From contig JALMLS010000478.1 in assembly GCA_038496445.1 (NCBI GenBank), forward strand, positions 62,001 to 126,000: a stretch of DNA of 64,000 bases, given 5' to 3'. The stretch is from Trichosphaerium sp. ATCC 40318. Lineage: Eukaryota; Discosea; Flabellinia; Trichosidae. The notes beneath the pieces are model-generated. The model had not been told where the DNA came from. It was given only the letters and a program-made list of their open reading frames with translations, and ran no database searches. Both the position numbers and the translations under genes were made by a program. Positions 1-11,094 of this stretch are shown in pieces (the first letter of the stretch is position 1; each line of letters begins with the position of its first letter).

Positions 1-832
1 AGCAAGTCTCTTATACCTTTCTTCTTTGCCATTTTATGTACACTATTAAGAGACAGCTATATACACGTGAATTACAGACATGTAATTGCAGTATTCATAG
101 AATATGAATCCTTTTTTGTGAAGCATCGCACAAAAGAAATAACAGAAATAGGCAAATTGTGCGTACCCTGTCCATCCATTCCATTACAATACACAAGTAA
201 TCATCCCTTATATGGCTATCAACATAATTAATAATATTTGGATGCTCGGAGCACTGCTTCATAAGCGCTATTTCTGTGGCCATGTGCCTGTAGAAAGCAG
301 TCAGAACAAGAAAATCAACAAAAAAAAAAATAAAAGAGGGAATAACTTCCAAAATCCACTTTGAAGCCCAAGCAACTTTAAAAAATCCGCGATTTTGATA
401 GGTTTGGCTTTTTGAGTTTTGTCTTTTTTTGTTGTAATGTAATCTCCTTTAAAACGCACCGTTCATCTTGAATTAAACCACCCTCGCTCATTCGGATTGG
501 TATGACTTTGATAGCAACCTTGTCACCCGTGTTTAGATCATTTGCGAGCTCGATTACATGTCCAGCGCTGCCAACAGCTATAATCCGATCTTTGACGTAT
601 CGCCTTGGATCAGTACGACCAATTACATCCTAATAACATTGTTTCGTTATTTTTTTTTGTAGTTGTGGGTGTTTTTTTTGGTTTTGTCATTCAAGGTTTC
701 GTATCGTTTTAAAGCACGTGGCAGGAACGTTGAATGTCGATTATAATATATATAGTTAAAATATGAGTTAATTACCTGTAATTTATGCTCAACTATTTTA
801 GTAGCAGAGTTTCGCGGCCTGTGTGAACGGGG
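1..832 (-). CDS. PAK/STE20-like serine/threonine kinase, N-terminal part (cut by window edge)
   Basis: Minus-strand exons encode the start of a protein kinase domain. One exon (about 345-630) reads a P-loop variant (AVGSAGHVIEL), then VAIKVIPIRMSEGG with the ATP-binding lysine. The next (about 169-300) reads MATEIALMKQCSEHPNIINY followed by VMEWMD, which matches helix C, beta-4/5 and the hinge. The order DP..Y....I..G..G.V....G..VAIK and the NI.NY.DS pattern is closest to p21-activated (PAK/STE20) kinases, which phosphorylate Ser/Thr downstream of Rac/Cdc42. A further upstream exon ends at 776 (KIVEHKLQ) and should join in frame to DVIGRTDP. The catalytic loop and C-lobe lie left of position 1. 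The glycine-rich loop is unusual (GSAGHV instead of GxGxxG-V), so reduced activity is possible. The 5' end was not found; no CRIB motif was recognised. Confidence 0.75.
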
Positions 833-1506
833 TTAGGATAAATTGTTGGAGTCTTGATAAAAATCACGTTTTTATTTTTCAAAAACGCATTAACCGCTTT
901 GCGCACATTCTTCCAGTTCCATTAGATCCGTTTGCGGGGTGTTCTGCCATAAGACTACTACAATAACTCTACAATAGATTTAGGTGTATGGTGGCAGATC
1001 ATTTGCCTAAAGCCTCAAACTTGACTACTCACTGTGAAGGCAAGTCCAACACTTTCTTGTGAGGTTTATTCCAATGGTCAAAACTTGAACAAGAATCATC
1101 AAAAAAAAATGCTCGTTTCCTTCTCATTGTTTTGGTCTGTTTATCAATGGATCATGATATATTATCGCTTCATGTTGTCGTATGTGGTTCCGTTGATGAT
1201 TTGGTTTATACCGGGCTAGGTGTCACATTTCCTTTCAGCCGACAAGTGCGTTTAGCCACACAAATCTAGGCGTGTTGCATTACTTTACTTGCTTTTGTCT
1301 CCTTGCTTGTGTCCAGTAGGCAGTGTACTCACACAGTGAGATATTGTTGGCGCCTACATTGGAAGCGTCGGTCACCCAAAGGGAATTGTGGCTCCTAGAA
1401 AGTTCTCAAAAGTTTGAACGAAATCAACGACAATGAAAACCGAAAAAAGTCGTTTACAGTCACGTGCCTACGAAAATTGTTGTTTCAGAAAGATACAGAG
1501 AGCGGC
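833..1506. other. Intergenic, no gene recognised
   Basis: This stretch separates the kinase from the DUF4397-like gene. A 61-codon open frame at 1034-1219 has no signal peptide or motif I recognise and is probably noise. The upstream exon(s) and promoter of the kinase should lie in the left part. Confidence 0.4.
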
Positions 1507-2366
1507 ATGCTGCGGTTTACTTTCCTCCTGCTTGGTATTTGCTTTTATTCCACCTGTTATGCGCAACATTTACGAATAGTAAATGCCATACCTTCATCGT
1601 CGGCAATTGACGTTTACGGTCGTGGAGAGTTGGTACGTAAAATAAAAACCGCGTGGCAAAGTGTAGATCATTTTTAACTAATACTCAACTGAATAGCAAT
1701 TTAAAAGCGTGCCATATGGAGATGTGACCTTCTATGGCCGTGTACTAGAAGGAGAGTATGATTTTGAAATCAGGGATTCAGCAACAAACCAAAACCTCAC
1801 AACTGGAAAGTACGTATACAAAGGGAAACATTGTTACACGTGCTAATGGATTTGAAGGTTTATTATGGAAGATAACACCTATTATTCGCTTTATGCATAC
1901 AATACATACCCTTCTGCAGCTTTATCACTGATAAACGATCCTTACTTCGTACCCAATAGGGTTAGCCTTTTTATTTAGAAAAGTCGTTGTAACTTATTTT
2001 GGCGAAATAGCATTATGGTGCAGTTCGCGTTGTGAATCTGTGCCCAGATTGCAGTTCCCTCGATATCGCATACAAAGGATCGTATTTTCATAAATCCCTT
2101 GGATTCAAGCAAGTCTTGGGCTACTCTCAAATACAAGCACCAACCCCTAATGATCTTGTCTTTTATCTCGGAGGCACAAACGTTGAAGTTTTGAGAGTGC
2201 GTTTTCTACCTTTTGGGTTTTTCATCGTATATTTTTGGGACTCATCACGTGATAGGTTTCATTGAGATTCTTGAGCGAACAGAAAATAATGACAATATGG
2301 GTTGAAGGTTTCTTAGACGCAAGTAAGAATAAACCAGTGAGTGGTGTTACATCATACGATACTTGA
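1507..2366 (+). CDS. Secreted DUF4397-like protein
   Basis: Five exons (1507-1632, 1697-1809, 1858-1960, 2011-2196, 2256-2366) join in frame to a protein of about 212 residues. All introns are 48-65 bp with GT..AG ends. The first 20 residues form a signal peptide (MLRFTFLLLGICFYSTCYAQ). The mature part has two related halves: LRIVNAIPSSSAIDVYGRG followed by VPYGDVTFYG and GEYDFEIRD, then VRVVNLCPDCSSLDIAYKG and GYSQIQAPTPNDLVFYLGG. The motif 'R-V-V/I-N-hydrophobic..D-hydrophobic-Y..G' followed by a 'Y..V..G.Y.F.....' strand is typical of DUF4397 domains, which are extracellular beta-sandwich modules of unknown function. I take the ATG at 1507 because it opens the signal peptide directly; an in-frame open stretch upstream lacks one. 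Function unknown, probably extracellular. Confidence 0.75.
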
Positions 2367-3240
2367 ATAAACTGCTTGCTCAATAAAGTTATTATAATAA
2401 CGCAAAATTTCCACGAGTCTTACCTTGAAATAGCACGTGCTGTAAACGTACCAGTTGAGTGCTTCATATTTAATTGATGAGTACGCTATTGTAGCCTGTG
2501 GCTAATGTTAAGTAATGAAAAAGTTGTTCCAACTGCAAGCTTGCAAAGGAAGCGCAGTAAATTACCGTGAGTTGTTTAGTATTAGGCCAAAAAAAGGTAC
2601 TAGAGTAGCATTTAGTTAAACCGCTATAAAAGAAGCAAAATATTCAATTCGAACCAAACGAAGGAAGAACTATAGTACAAACAACGATTCCTTCAGGTTG
2701 CTACTTGAAACCAGGTATGCTATAATACCCTTATCTGTTTTGTATGTCTCATAAAGAATTCCTGTATGTACTCTAGCAAGTGCCTTTACAGTAAGTCTTG
2801 CAATATCCATCACTTTGTACACCACAAATGACCAGTATGAAAACCACAAATGAAAGTTTGAAAGCTCTTGATATCTCTCAAGAACTATTCAAACACTTTG
2901 CCTATATGGATCAGTAAGGAATTCTTGAGAGTTTTGTCGGAGTGATTCTCTACACTGTGATTTCCAAAATAAAACGTGAAACATTGTTTTTTATTAATAG
3001 CTATACTTGTGCTGGTTCTCAATTAGATAGTTTTTAGATGAATACATAGCGCACAAGTACTGCAAAACTTTATTTCGCTTTTAACAGGATTTACAAGTGC
3101 CCATGGATATAATATTGATACAAACTATGTACCAAACCTGTTTTCCCGTTAGTTGTGATTTGGACAATGCCAAACCAAATTATAAATACGTGATATGATT
3201 AGTGTCATTAGTGGCGTTGTTTCATTACATTCGAAACAAA
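2367..3240. other. Intergenic; start of conserved upstream block of family copy 1
   Basis: No gene seen. From about 2960 the sequence is a diverged version of the block found upstream of the other family copies (compare 33050-33230 and 36460-36610): a run with CACAAGTACTGCAAAACTT, then a CGCTTTTAA..GGATTTAC stretch. A short piece near 2650-2720 could be an old coding fragment, but I cannot frame it. Confidence 0.5.
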
Positions 3241-3357
3241 CAACTGAGAACAGATCACACTTGATTTGGAATTATTTTTTTAAAACTGTTTTAGGTCATC
3301 AATCACGTGCGTGAAGAGCCAAATGAATGTCGTTATTGTAACCATTTGCTTTAGAAA
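3241..3357 (+). promoter_or_regulatory. Conserved proximal promoter block, copy 1
   Basis: Contains GAGAACAGATCACACTT at about 3246 and CACGTG at 3304-3309, 49 bp before the start codon. The same two elements in the same order precede all six copies, which suggests a shared promoter or leader. Confidence 0.55.
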
Positions 3358-5674
3358 ATGAATTCGCTCTACTTCTGCGCTATATTGTTGATTTTCGCAT
3401 TTGTCGCTATGGATCATGGTAAAACAGGTACGAAGAGTAGTACAAGCGCTTTATGATTAACAGTAGTCTTGTTTTAGTCATAACTTCAAGTGAACACGTT
3501 TGTGGCAATAATATTAGTTGTTATCTGCTAGAAGAACCTACAGAGCTTATTCTCAATTCAACAAACTTGATTTTGGGTAACTTTAGTGGCTTTGAAGTTA
3601 CAAAAAGTGTTGACATTTATGGTAAGTTGGTAGTTCTCAGTCAGTTGTAACTAAGTGCGTTTAGGATTGTATAATGTAAATGTCTCTTGCAATGGAACAC
3701 AGCGAGTGTACTCAGTATTCAATAATGTGAGTATCTCGATGTCTGGATTTACAATTCGAGATTGTAATGTCAGAGTCAAAGTTTATTCGAATGTTACCAT
3801 TACGTACTTGGAGCAAGGCAACCCTAAAATCAATGTTAATATTCACTTTAGAAACATGACGTTTACTGGACATAATGCGGGCTTATTTGTTAGCTGCAGG
3901 TACAATATTATTTAAGTGATTCCTTACAACTGTACAGTGCTGTGGCGACTCTAAAACAAGTGATATTTAGAGATATTATTGTTCGGGCCTCATTTTCGGA
4001 TGTGCTGGTTATTGCTGAAACAGAAACAGCTTATTTGCAAGATTGTATTTTTTCACATATCACCCACACCTACAGTGCACAAGGTACCAAAGAATAATCG
4101 TATTTTAACTTTTTTTCATAATATCACAAAGCTTTGATTGGGATTGTAAGAGTGACAACTGTACGCGAGTTTTTTTATTTTTAGTCTCATTTTTATGAGT
4201 AGGCTGTAATCAAGTATTGTTTGGTTGAGGACAATAATTTGATCAATGCTCCTATCGTATACTTATTACATACAAATGAAACAGAAATATCAAACTCTTA
4301 TTTTGTGAGAAACAGGAACACAGTGCTATTTGACGACAGATGCAGTGGTACTATTTATACTTTCCGTTCAATTATGAGTAATAACACTCTTTGGAATAGA
4401 GTCTGTGGATGTGAACCACAATAGTAGGTTGCTTGTAGATTCTTGTGTGTTTGAGGATAATACTTGCACATACCCTCACTCGTCAGTTCTTTGTAAAAGT
4501 ATCTTGCCACTTACAATACTTGTTTAGAAAAACAAATACTTCAGCAACTCTAAGCTCTCCTTCATTTGTTGGGTTTAAAAGCAACATTACAATAAGGTGA
4601 AGAATATTCTATTAACTAGTGAAGTGCTTATCTTTGTGTAGAAATACAAGATTTACTGATGCCAATAACGGTAATCATAAGTACCAAATAGTTTTAATCC
4701 CAAGTAGAACCAAATACAATATTACTATTTTCCTGTACCTCAATATTGTCCTCTGACGCGATACCAAATAACTTCACTTGCAAATGTTACAGTACTACAT
4801 TCTTTGAAGAGTGCAACACAACCGGTAACAGTATTCATACTCAACTCCATTTTCTGACAATATTTAATAGTCACATGCAACAACGAACAGTACTGTGGTA
4901 AGACGTTTACAAAGAGCAACTAAAGGATCATTTATTCTCTTACATTTTAATTTCTAGTAATTCCAACAGTTGAGCCAACGGTGCCACCAACAATCGCACC
5001 TACAGCTGGAACTCTACCAAATGAAATTGTGTTATCTGGTCCTTTGATAATAGGTGGTGATTTGGTCCTCTCAGGGACAGCTACAATTACTCCAGGAGGC
5101 TTTCTTGAAGTTCAAGGTAACACGTGATTTAGTTTTGATATTTTATCTCATTGAGTCATCCTTGATCTCATCAAGTGTAGGATCTATTGTGATACCACCA
5201 AACACAACATTCATCATTGATTTCACTGGGTATAATGATACAATAATTGATGACACAAGAATAGAAGTGATGAGAAGTAACAATGGCACAATAACCGGTA
5301 ATGTTACACTTGCTCCGCCCCCACAAAAGACGTGTTTAAGTGCATCACTTGATAGAACTCTCTCATCGTATGTCTATGTCTACTTTTGAGTCATCTAAAT
5401 GACCCTGATTTTGATTTTAGGATATTTGTAATTGCATCAAGACCTGACAGGTGTGACATAACAGAAACAGTGAACGTTGGCATGGTGCTTGGTATAACTT
5501 TTGGTGTTCTTGTATTGGTATGTTGTATTTGGGTCCAGCGTGTTAGCAACTCTGACTTGGTAGTAGGTAATTGTTGGCCTTGTTGTCATCTTCTTTGTTC
5601 CAGAGTTGAGACGTGCGATTGTACCACACCCATTACGTAAAAACACACTAAAAGTTACTTCTGTCAAAGAATAA
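3358..5674 (+). CDS. Beta-helix-like type I membrane glycoprotein, family copy 1
   Basis: Exon 1 (3358-3427) encodes the signal peptide. Exon 2 (3478-3621) has ITSSEHVCGN and ELILNSTNL. Exon 3 (3665-3899) has MSGFTIRDC and FRNMTFTGH. Exon 4 (3938-4083) has AYLQDCIFS. Later exons give RLLVDSCVFE-type repeats, a short Cys module (NNFTCKCYSTTFFEECN), a Pro/Thr stalk (VIPTVEPTVPPT), a beta-rich region (5181-5367), then 5421-5517 and 5567-5674, which together form one membrane helix and the tail ending KVTSVKE. The repeating hydrophobic-x-hydrophobic-x-(D/N)-C-x-F pattern suggests a right-handed parallel beta-helix; this is inference from pattern, and I recognise no named family. N-glycosylation sequons are dense. 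Topology is type I with a basic cytosolic tail. One middle exon (about 4206-4430) runs into a stop relative to copy 4, so an unseen intron or a frameshift must be assumed. The role is unknown; cell-surface recognition is only a guess. Confidence 0.7.
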
Positions 5675-6051
5675 TTGTACTTTTTCAATAAACAGCTACT
5701 TCATTTGTTGTCAAAAAAACCCAAAGATATTTCTCCAGGAAAGTCGTCTTGTCACATATCACGTATAATTAGTCTTCAAAAAATTATTAAAAGTATGAAA
5801 TTTCGTTTAGTGTTTGAGCAAATTTCCCTGTTTTTAGCTAGTCTATCAGCCAGTATGTTCGGTCAAAAACAGAGTCATCAAATGGGTTCGGAAGCCTTAA
5901 GGAATCGCCGTACTCTAAGATTTTACAATATGATATTGACACGTTGTAGTTCAACAAACTGCCACGCAACAAGTTGTGTTGTTCAATGAATAAGACATTG
6001 TTCTCTCACTTGTGACGCATCATACTATTTTCAGAAACAACTACATACGCA
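5675..6051. other. Intergenic, no gene recognised
   Basis: An open frame covers most of this stretch, but it has no conserved motif and poor composition. The shared downstream spacer and the small F-box gene seen behind other copies are absent here; an unrelated F-box-like gene follows. Confidence 0.4.
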
Positions 6052-7014
6052 ATGGCTCTAATATTACAAGACGATATAGTATTTGAGGTATCTCAGTATC
6101 TCCCACTACCCTCAATTGTAGCTTTGCGTTCTGTGACGAAGAATACAAGAAGCCTCCCATACATGGTAAAAGACATGTCAGGACAAGTAAAATACGAAAG
6201 TAAAGTGTATAGCAAGCCAACAGATGTACTACAAATTCTAAAAAAAGCTCCATTAAGAGACTTAATTATAAACTGGACAGTAGATGCTGAAACTCTTATT
6301 GATGCTATAAAAAGTTGCTCCAAGACACTAAGAAATGTTGTTATCGATGCTAGTATTGGTAAAGCAAACACTATAAATGACATTGTTGACGTTCTTTCTT
6401 GTTGTACTCAACTACAATCTGTGACTTTGTGTACTATCCCAGAAGATTGCTCATCACTTAAGAATATCAAAACAGAAAGTTTGACATTATATACAGATCC
6501 AAGTGTTGAAGAACTCATCGATATCTCTCCTCATTTTGGAGAGTTACGTTTAAAAGATTGCTCTCAAAATTATACAGATGGATCAATATATTGTGTGGGA
6601 GTTGATGAAGAAGAAGGTGTCGATGCATATTGCGTTATAACACAATCAACATGTGGTGACTTAACATGTCATTGTGGTGGTTTTTATGCAAGGAAAATGT
6701 TCCCAAATGGTCGCACAGACTGGGAACCAGAACATGGACAAAGATGGTCACTTAACTCTCGTGTTGTTGAACTATATGATCAACTATCTACAACTCAATA
6801 TGTTGGCTTAGACATCAAAGGAGAAGAACATGATGTTCAAATTGTTCAATTAGATGCTGTTTTTGATACTGACGATGACATACAACAAACCATTGCTGAT
6901 AAATTTGATAAAGGCGAAATTGTTCATGTGGTCGTTTGGGAGTTTGTTATGGATTCTGGTTCATCGTTTAAAAATGTAATTAAAATGATCTGTGAGCCAT
7001 CATATTGGCAATAA
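6052..7014 (+). CDS. F-box-like protein with LRR-like region
   Basis: A single uninterrupted exon encodes 320 residues. Residues 6-40 (DDIVFEVSQYLPLPSIVALR) fit an F-box: hydrophobic helix, LPLPSI..LR, then a polar K-N-T-R segment. Residues about 50-165 contain irregular leucine-rich strands (LRDLIINW, LRNVVIDA, LQSVTLCTI, ESLTLYT, FGELRLKDC), suggesting a short LRR-type substrate-binding region. The C-terminal half has a Cys/His cluster (CGDLTCHCGG) and an acidic segment (DTDDDIQQ). F-box proteins recruit substrates to SCF (Skp1-Cullin-F-box) ubiquitin ligases. It lies about 380 bp downstream of family copy 1 on the same strand, a place that other copies use for a different small F-box gene. 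The F-box call is from pattern only. Confidence 0.6.
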   Translation: MALILQDDIVFEVSQYLPLPSIVALRSVTKNTRSLPYMVKDMSGQVKYESKVYSKPTDVLQILKKAPLRDLIINWTVDAETLIDAIKSCSKTLRNVVIDASIGKANTINDIVDVLSCCTQLQSVTLCTIPEDCSSLKNIKTESLTLYTDPSVEELIDISPHFGELRLKDCSQNYTDGSIYCVGVDEEEGVDAYCVITQSTCGDLTCHCGGFYARKMFPNGRTDWEPEHGQRWSLNSRVVELYDQLSTTQYVGLDIKGEEHDVQIVQLDAVFDTDDDIQQTIADKFDKGEIVHVVVWEFVMDSGSSFKNVIKMICEPSYWQ

Positions 7015-7394
7015 ATTCGACAACACTTACTGTAGATTTTGTATTCTTTTTGCTCACATCAGGTGCAACAACGACTCATTTGTACATAGTAATACGTTTA
7101 TAACAACTTTAAAGACCGCTGACAGAATTGCTTTATGTACTCAGATTCGATTTCAGTCAACAATTCAATATCCAAGAAATGAGAAAACCTATTTGCACAT
7201 TAATTTCAAAATGGAGTTAAGCAGTAAACCAGTGAATATCTGCGAACCAGTAACTTCAATTAGGGAATATCGCCAATATTGTCAATTCCCTACCAGTGTT
7301 TTGTGGTTCACTATGAATTCATGTTATAGATTCACTTAATAGCGGGCAAATTAGCAGGTTTTCAGCATTAGTACACAAACTCTCTAAGCAACAA
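7015..7394. other. Intergenic, no gene recognised
   Basis: The 3' flank of the F-box-like gene and the promoter of the GST gene. An open frame overlapping this stretch has no recognisable motif. Confidence 0.4.
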
Positions 7395-8586
7395 ATGAGC
7401 ACAAATACATTGAAACTATACAACGCCGACCACTGTCCTTTCGCGCAGCGGGTACTAACGCCGTCTTTTGTACTGCTTCGTTAAATTGACCTAATTCAGG
7501 CTTGGATCGCTGCCATTGAGCTTGGCATACCTTTTAAAACTCAGCATGTTAACTTTTTTGATAAAGAGCGTCTAGATACAAAAGAGTTCTTAGAAGAATC
7601 ACCAAATGGCACTGTACGAATATTAGACTCCATTTTCAACAACAATATCAAAAAACTTGTATTTTATTCCCTTACGTAAGCCTAAACGCAAAACACGTAT
7701 GTCATTCTGATGATGCGTTAGGTGCCAGCTGGTGTGTACAAGGGCGATAAAGTGTACAACTCTTTGAACATGATAGAATACCTTCAAAACGCATTTGAAG
7801 GAGACGTAAAGCTCTTCCCTCAAGACCCATATGAGGCTTTTAAAGCACGTGCGCTCATTGAAAAGCATAGTAAATATGTCAACATTATACCAATTCTTGA
7901 TGGCTCAGGTAAGATGTGATGATGATTATCTTGTTCCTTTGCTTTGTTCTGACACTATCTTGCTTTAATTTAGGGTAACGATATTCTTGCTAAGAGGAAC
8001 GCTTTTATCGAGGCCTTAAAGGCTATGAATGAAGACATTGTTGGTCCATACTTTATGGTTAAAGATTTTACGATTGTTGATGTTGTACGTGGTTTTTTTT
8101 TCAGTTTTCTTCTTGTTAACTCCTTTATCTGACTAGGCTTTCATTCCATTCTTTGAGTGTGCTGAGCTTTTATTACCTCACTATAAGAAATTTAACACCC
8201 CAGAGGATCTAACCACACTGTTAAAATGGGGTGAAACTGTGAAACAACGTCAATCTTTCAAGGTAAAAAAAAATCTGACTTGGTTTTTTCCTCTTTGGCA
8301 TTTTAGTCCTTTTGTTTATCATGCTCACCTAAAATTCTCCAGATTTCATCGGCTGATAGAGTAAAAGAGAGTTTAGAGACTCAACCAAAAGACTGGGAAC
8401 ACTTAATAGAGAGGAAGGAGTACCTGATTACAGTGTACCATACGAATTTTGAATCACATAGAAAACGATTGACTTATTGTTTATAATAGATATACTGGGT
8501 ATGCAGCAGGTTACGGTTCCAGTAAATTTAAGAAGGAATATCAAAAACGCATGAACGATAAACGTGCAAAAGCCGTAAAAAAGTGA
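7395..8586 (+). CDS. Omega-class-like glutathione S-transferase
   Basis: Seven or so exons separated by short introns. Exon 1 reads KLYNADHCPFAQR: the CPFAQR motif is the N-terminal thioredoxin-fold active site of omega/lambda-type GSTs, with Cys as catalytic residue. Later exons give the rest of the GST-N domain (ELGIPFKTQHVNFFDKE, PAGVYKGDKVYNSLNMIEYL) with the usual N-S-L-..I..YL glutathione-contact helix, then an all-helical GST-C domain (RNAFIEALKAMNE, FTIVDVAFIPFFECAELLLP, LLKWGETVKQRQSFK). The C-terminus is an extra basic tail (YGSSKFKKEYQKRMNDKR) ending at TGA 8584-8586. The likely reaction is glutathione-dependent thiol transfer or dehydroascorbate reduction in the cytosol (known for the family). 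The canonical proline before the glutathione-gamma contact is replaced by the context NGTVPAGV. Exon limits near 8430-8490 are approximate. Confidence 0.8.
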
Positions 8587-8821
8587 TTATGTATACACAT
8601 CACGAGGTTGAGTGGCTAGCATAAACCGTATTGACTTATGTTTTTCGGATTGTTGTAAACTTAGTACTTTGTTGTTCTAATGAATAAAGATATCGATTGA
8701 CTTACTCTTTAATATAGTTATTGCAACTTTATATATATATATTGAATAATTATAGAATGGTGATAGGGCGTTCAATAGACTTTTTGAAAAAAAACTTGAA
8801 GTTTTTTTGTTTTGGCTTAAT

Positions 8822-9579
8822 CTACAACTCAGTAAAGTCTAGTTCTTCAGGATAAACATCAAACTCATCAATCTCAACAATAAGGTGAGAAGGTACATCA
8901 ATTATAATATCACAATCCAAAGGGCTATACATTAACTCCTTAACTTTCCTGATTTTCCTGCAAATATTGTTCTAGTCATCTTAAATCCTTTTCCAGACTC
9001 TGCATCAAGAACACTTTGTCTAGTGTTTGTAACTCCAGCCTTGAACAAACAAAGTGTAGATCGTTCCATTACTTCATGTATTGTTTCACCACTGCTGTAT
9101 ACCTCCAATCCATTCTCAAATACTCTTACAATCTCATAACAAAGTAAGAAGTTTCTCCAAGTTCCATTTTTTTTAAGGTTGGAGTCAAATCGTGTTGAAG
9201 TTGCTGTGTGCCAACATAAAAGAGGCCAAACAGTAAACACATCAACGCATGATTCATAAATCATGTATTTTAATTCAATAGGTAATTGTAGGAGCAAACA
9301 GGTCCCATCGTTTGGAGGAAGAAGAGTATTTCGCTTGTAGTCTTCAAAACTGGTTATAGTTGGTGGAAGGCTGTTGTACCATATCGTCCAAGAGCACGAA
9401 ACTGGAAAAAGGTGGGAGTATGATGATTTTTGCTTTAGCGGGTTGAAATGGTTGGAATCAGAGCCTAGCTCAATGCAGTAGTTAAGAATTCGTAAATAGA
9501 CACTATTTGGTCTCCAGACTGCTAATGCTGCCGAAGGTTTGCGCTTTGCAGACGCCAATTCGCGCCCTCGTGTAGCCAT
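8822..9579 (-). CDS. F-box-like protein (same family as 54.9-56.0 kb gene)
   Basis: A 215-codon frame (9579 down to 8932) contains LLQLPIELKYMIYESC followed by VWPLLCWHTATSTRFDSNLKK. The same block (LLQLPIEL..., WPLL..QTATTSRFDRDLKK) occurs in the F-box/MORN-like gene at 55.7-55.9 kb, so the two are related. LPIEL..hydrophobic..W..L resembles an F-box. The frame ends at 8932, but a clean acidic reading frame continues in another phase to TAG at 8822-8824 (IIIDVPSHLIVEIDEF, YPEELDFTEL). Either a small intron or a frameshift joins them. No MORN-like repeats follow here, in contrast to its relative. Substrate unknown. Confidence 0.55.
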
Positions 9580-10539
9580 TGCGATTTCTAATGTCGCCGT
9601 TGAAAATAGTCTAACTTAAAACTGTAGCGACTAAGCAATAAGCCGAAGATTTTTGACAAAAAATCAATGATGATGCAAAGTCTGCCAGACAGTTTACAAC
9701 ATCATTTTTTTTAATACTACTTCAATTTGACAGTCATCTTGAACACTGACGTGCGGTTTGGTCAATGGGAACCTCAGCCGTGGTACTCCTTCTCGTATTC
9801 GGGGAAAATCTTGAACCCAAATTCCCTATTCGTTTTAATCAAATACACGTGATATAACACTCATTACGTCTTTGTCTTTCCTTCGTAGTCGCTAATACCA
9901 GGTTAGCGGTAGATACAACTACATGCAGGTTATGTGAGTAACCTACAATATCTTGTTACTTGAGGCGGATGTAAAGTAAATCTCGATTGACATGTGTCAT
10001 TGTCACCTTCTTTTCCAGTTTCTTGTTTATAATCTGTAATGACCTCGCAATAGCTTTGGGTCCTCTTTGTCAGCTGATACATCTGCATACAGTGGCGCAT
10101 CATTACTAAGCTGTTGCTTCTTCGTAGGAGTTCCATTTCTTGTTTTCTATCCTCGTTTCCTTGAACCACTAACTAGTATCGGTAAACGAAATAAATCTCG
10201 CGTTCAGGATTTGATAACACCGAAACTAATGTCAAAGAAGTCAGACAGAACCCAGGTTCGACTTTGCATAATAAAGAGACAAAGGTTGCTAAAGCGAATT
10301 TATTTGTTATTTATTCTATGGAATGCTTTCTTCAGCAAAAAAAGAGAGGTCTTCATTTTTTTGTTTTGTTTTTTTTTTGTAATATCATAGGGATCAGTTC
10401 GGAAAGGTTGATTGTTATATAAGGGAGGGGAACTCTTCTTTTTTGTACAAGGAAACCAATTTTATGCATCACCAATAAGTCAAGGACACATAAGAAAAAA
10501 AGGTTTTTTTTTTTTGTTTTTCAAGTTGACTAGAGGAAA
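9580..10539. other. Intergenic, no convincing gene
   Basis: Overlapping open frames exist on both strands (about 9930-10170 minus, 10067-10390 plus), but neither shows motifs or consistent splice context. Long T-runs at 10350-10530 mark a low-complexity boundary. Confidence 0.35.
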
Positions 10540-11080
10540 CCAAGCCACAAGCCGCAATCAAAAATAAGTAATTTAAATTGGCACCACGCAAGCACACGAG
10601 ATGTTCGAAAATCGGGGGGTATTGGGTTCAGCCTCTGCCGAAACCCAAGAGGGTGGAAGCCGCCCAAGGTCCACCAGGCGGTATGTCCAAAGTCTGCCGC
10701 TATACACAGTAAATTCTCCCAGCCGATTTTCGGTTGGTTGGTTGGATATATACAGCTAGAGAAGCCGTGCAAGCGGACAGGGTCTAAGGCTCTTTATACC
10801 AAAACCTGGGTCGTGATCTGAAAAAAACCGAAGTAATTCGTCACGTGGGACAAAAAGCAAGGGTAGGGCTTCCTCTTTATACAAAAAGGGGTGGTGATAT
10901 CGAAATGTCGTGGCTCGTGCATGGTGTTTGAATGGGGCGTAGGCGATTGGTTCATAGCCAAAACAAAAAAAAATTGGTTGGCGTACTCCGCCAGCGCCGT
11001 CGGCGGACTTTGGCCTAAAGTCCTTAGTGCACGACTTTGTGCGCAACGGAGCCACCGCTATATACATGGGTTACGGGTCT
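10540..11080. other. GC-richer patch of unknown nature
   Basis: This patch is visibly richer in G and C than its surroundings. It has open frames in several phases, no splice pattern, and weak internal similarity: CTCTTTATAC followed by A-rich then GGGT.GTGAT occurs near 10790 and again near 10877, and CCAAAGTC(T/C)GCCG occurs in both orientations (10688 and about 11010). No tRNA or 5S rRNA signature was found. Confidence 0.35.
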
Positions 11081-11094
11081 CTAAAGGACTCGCT

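Noticed and set aside
5675-5989. 104-codon frame behind glycoprotein copy 1
   Set aside because: No motif, no conservation behind other copies, and it starts in the 3' flank.
10530-11067. Two minus-strand open frames in the GC-rich patch
   Set aside because: High GC lengthens chance frames; no splice context or motif was found.
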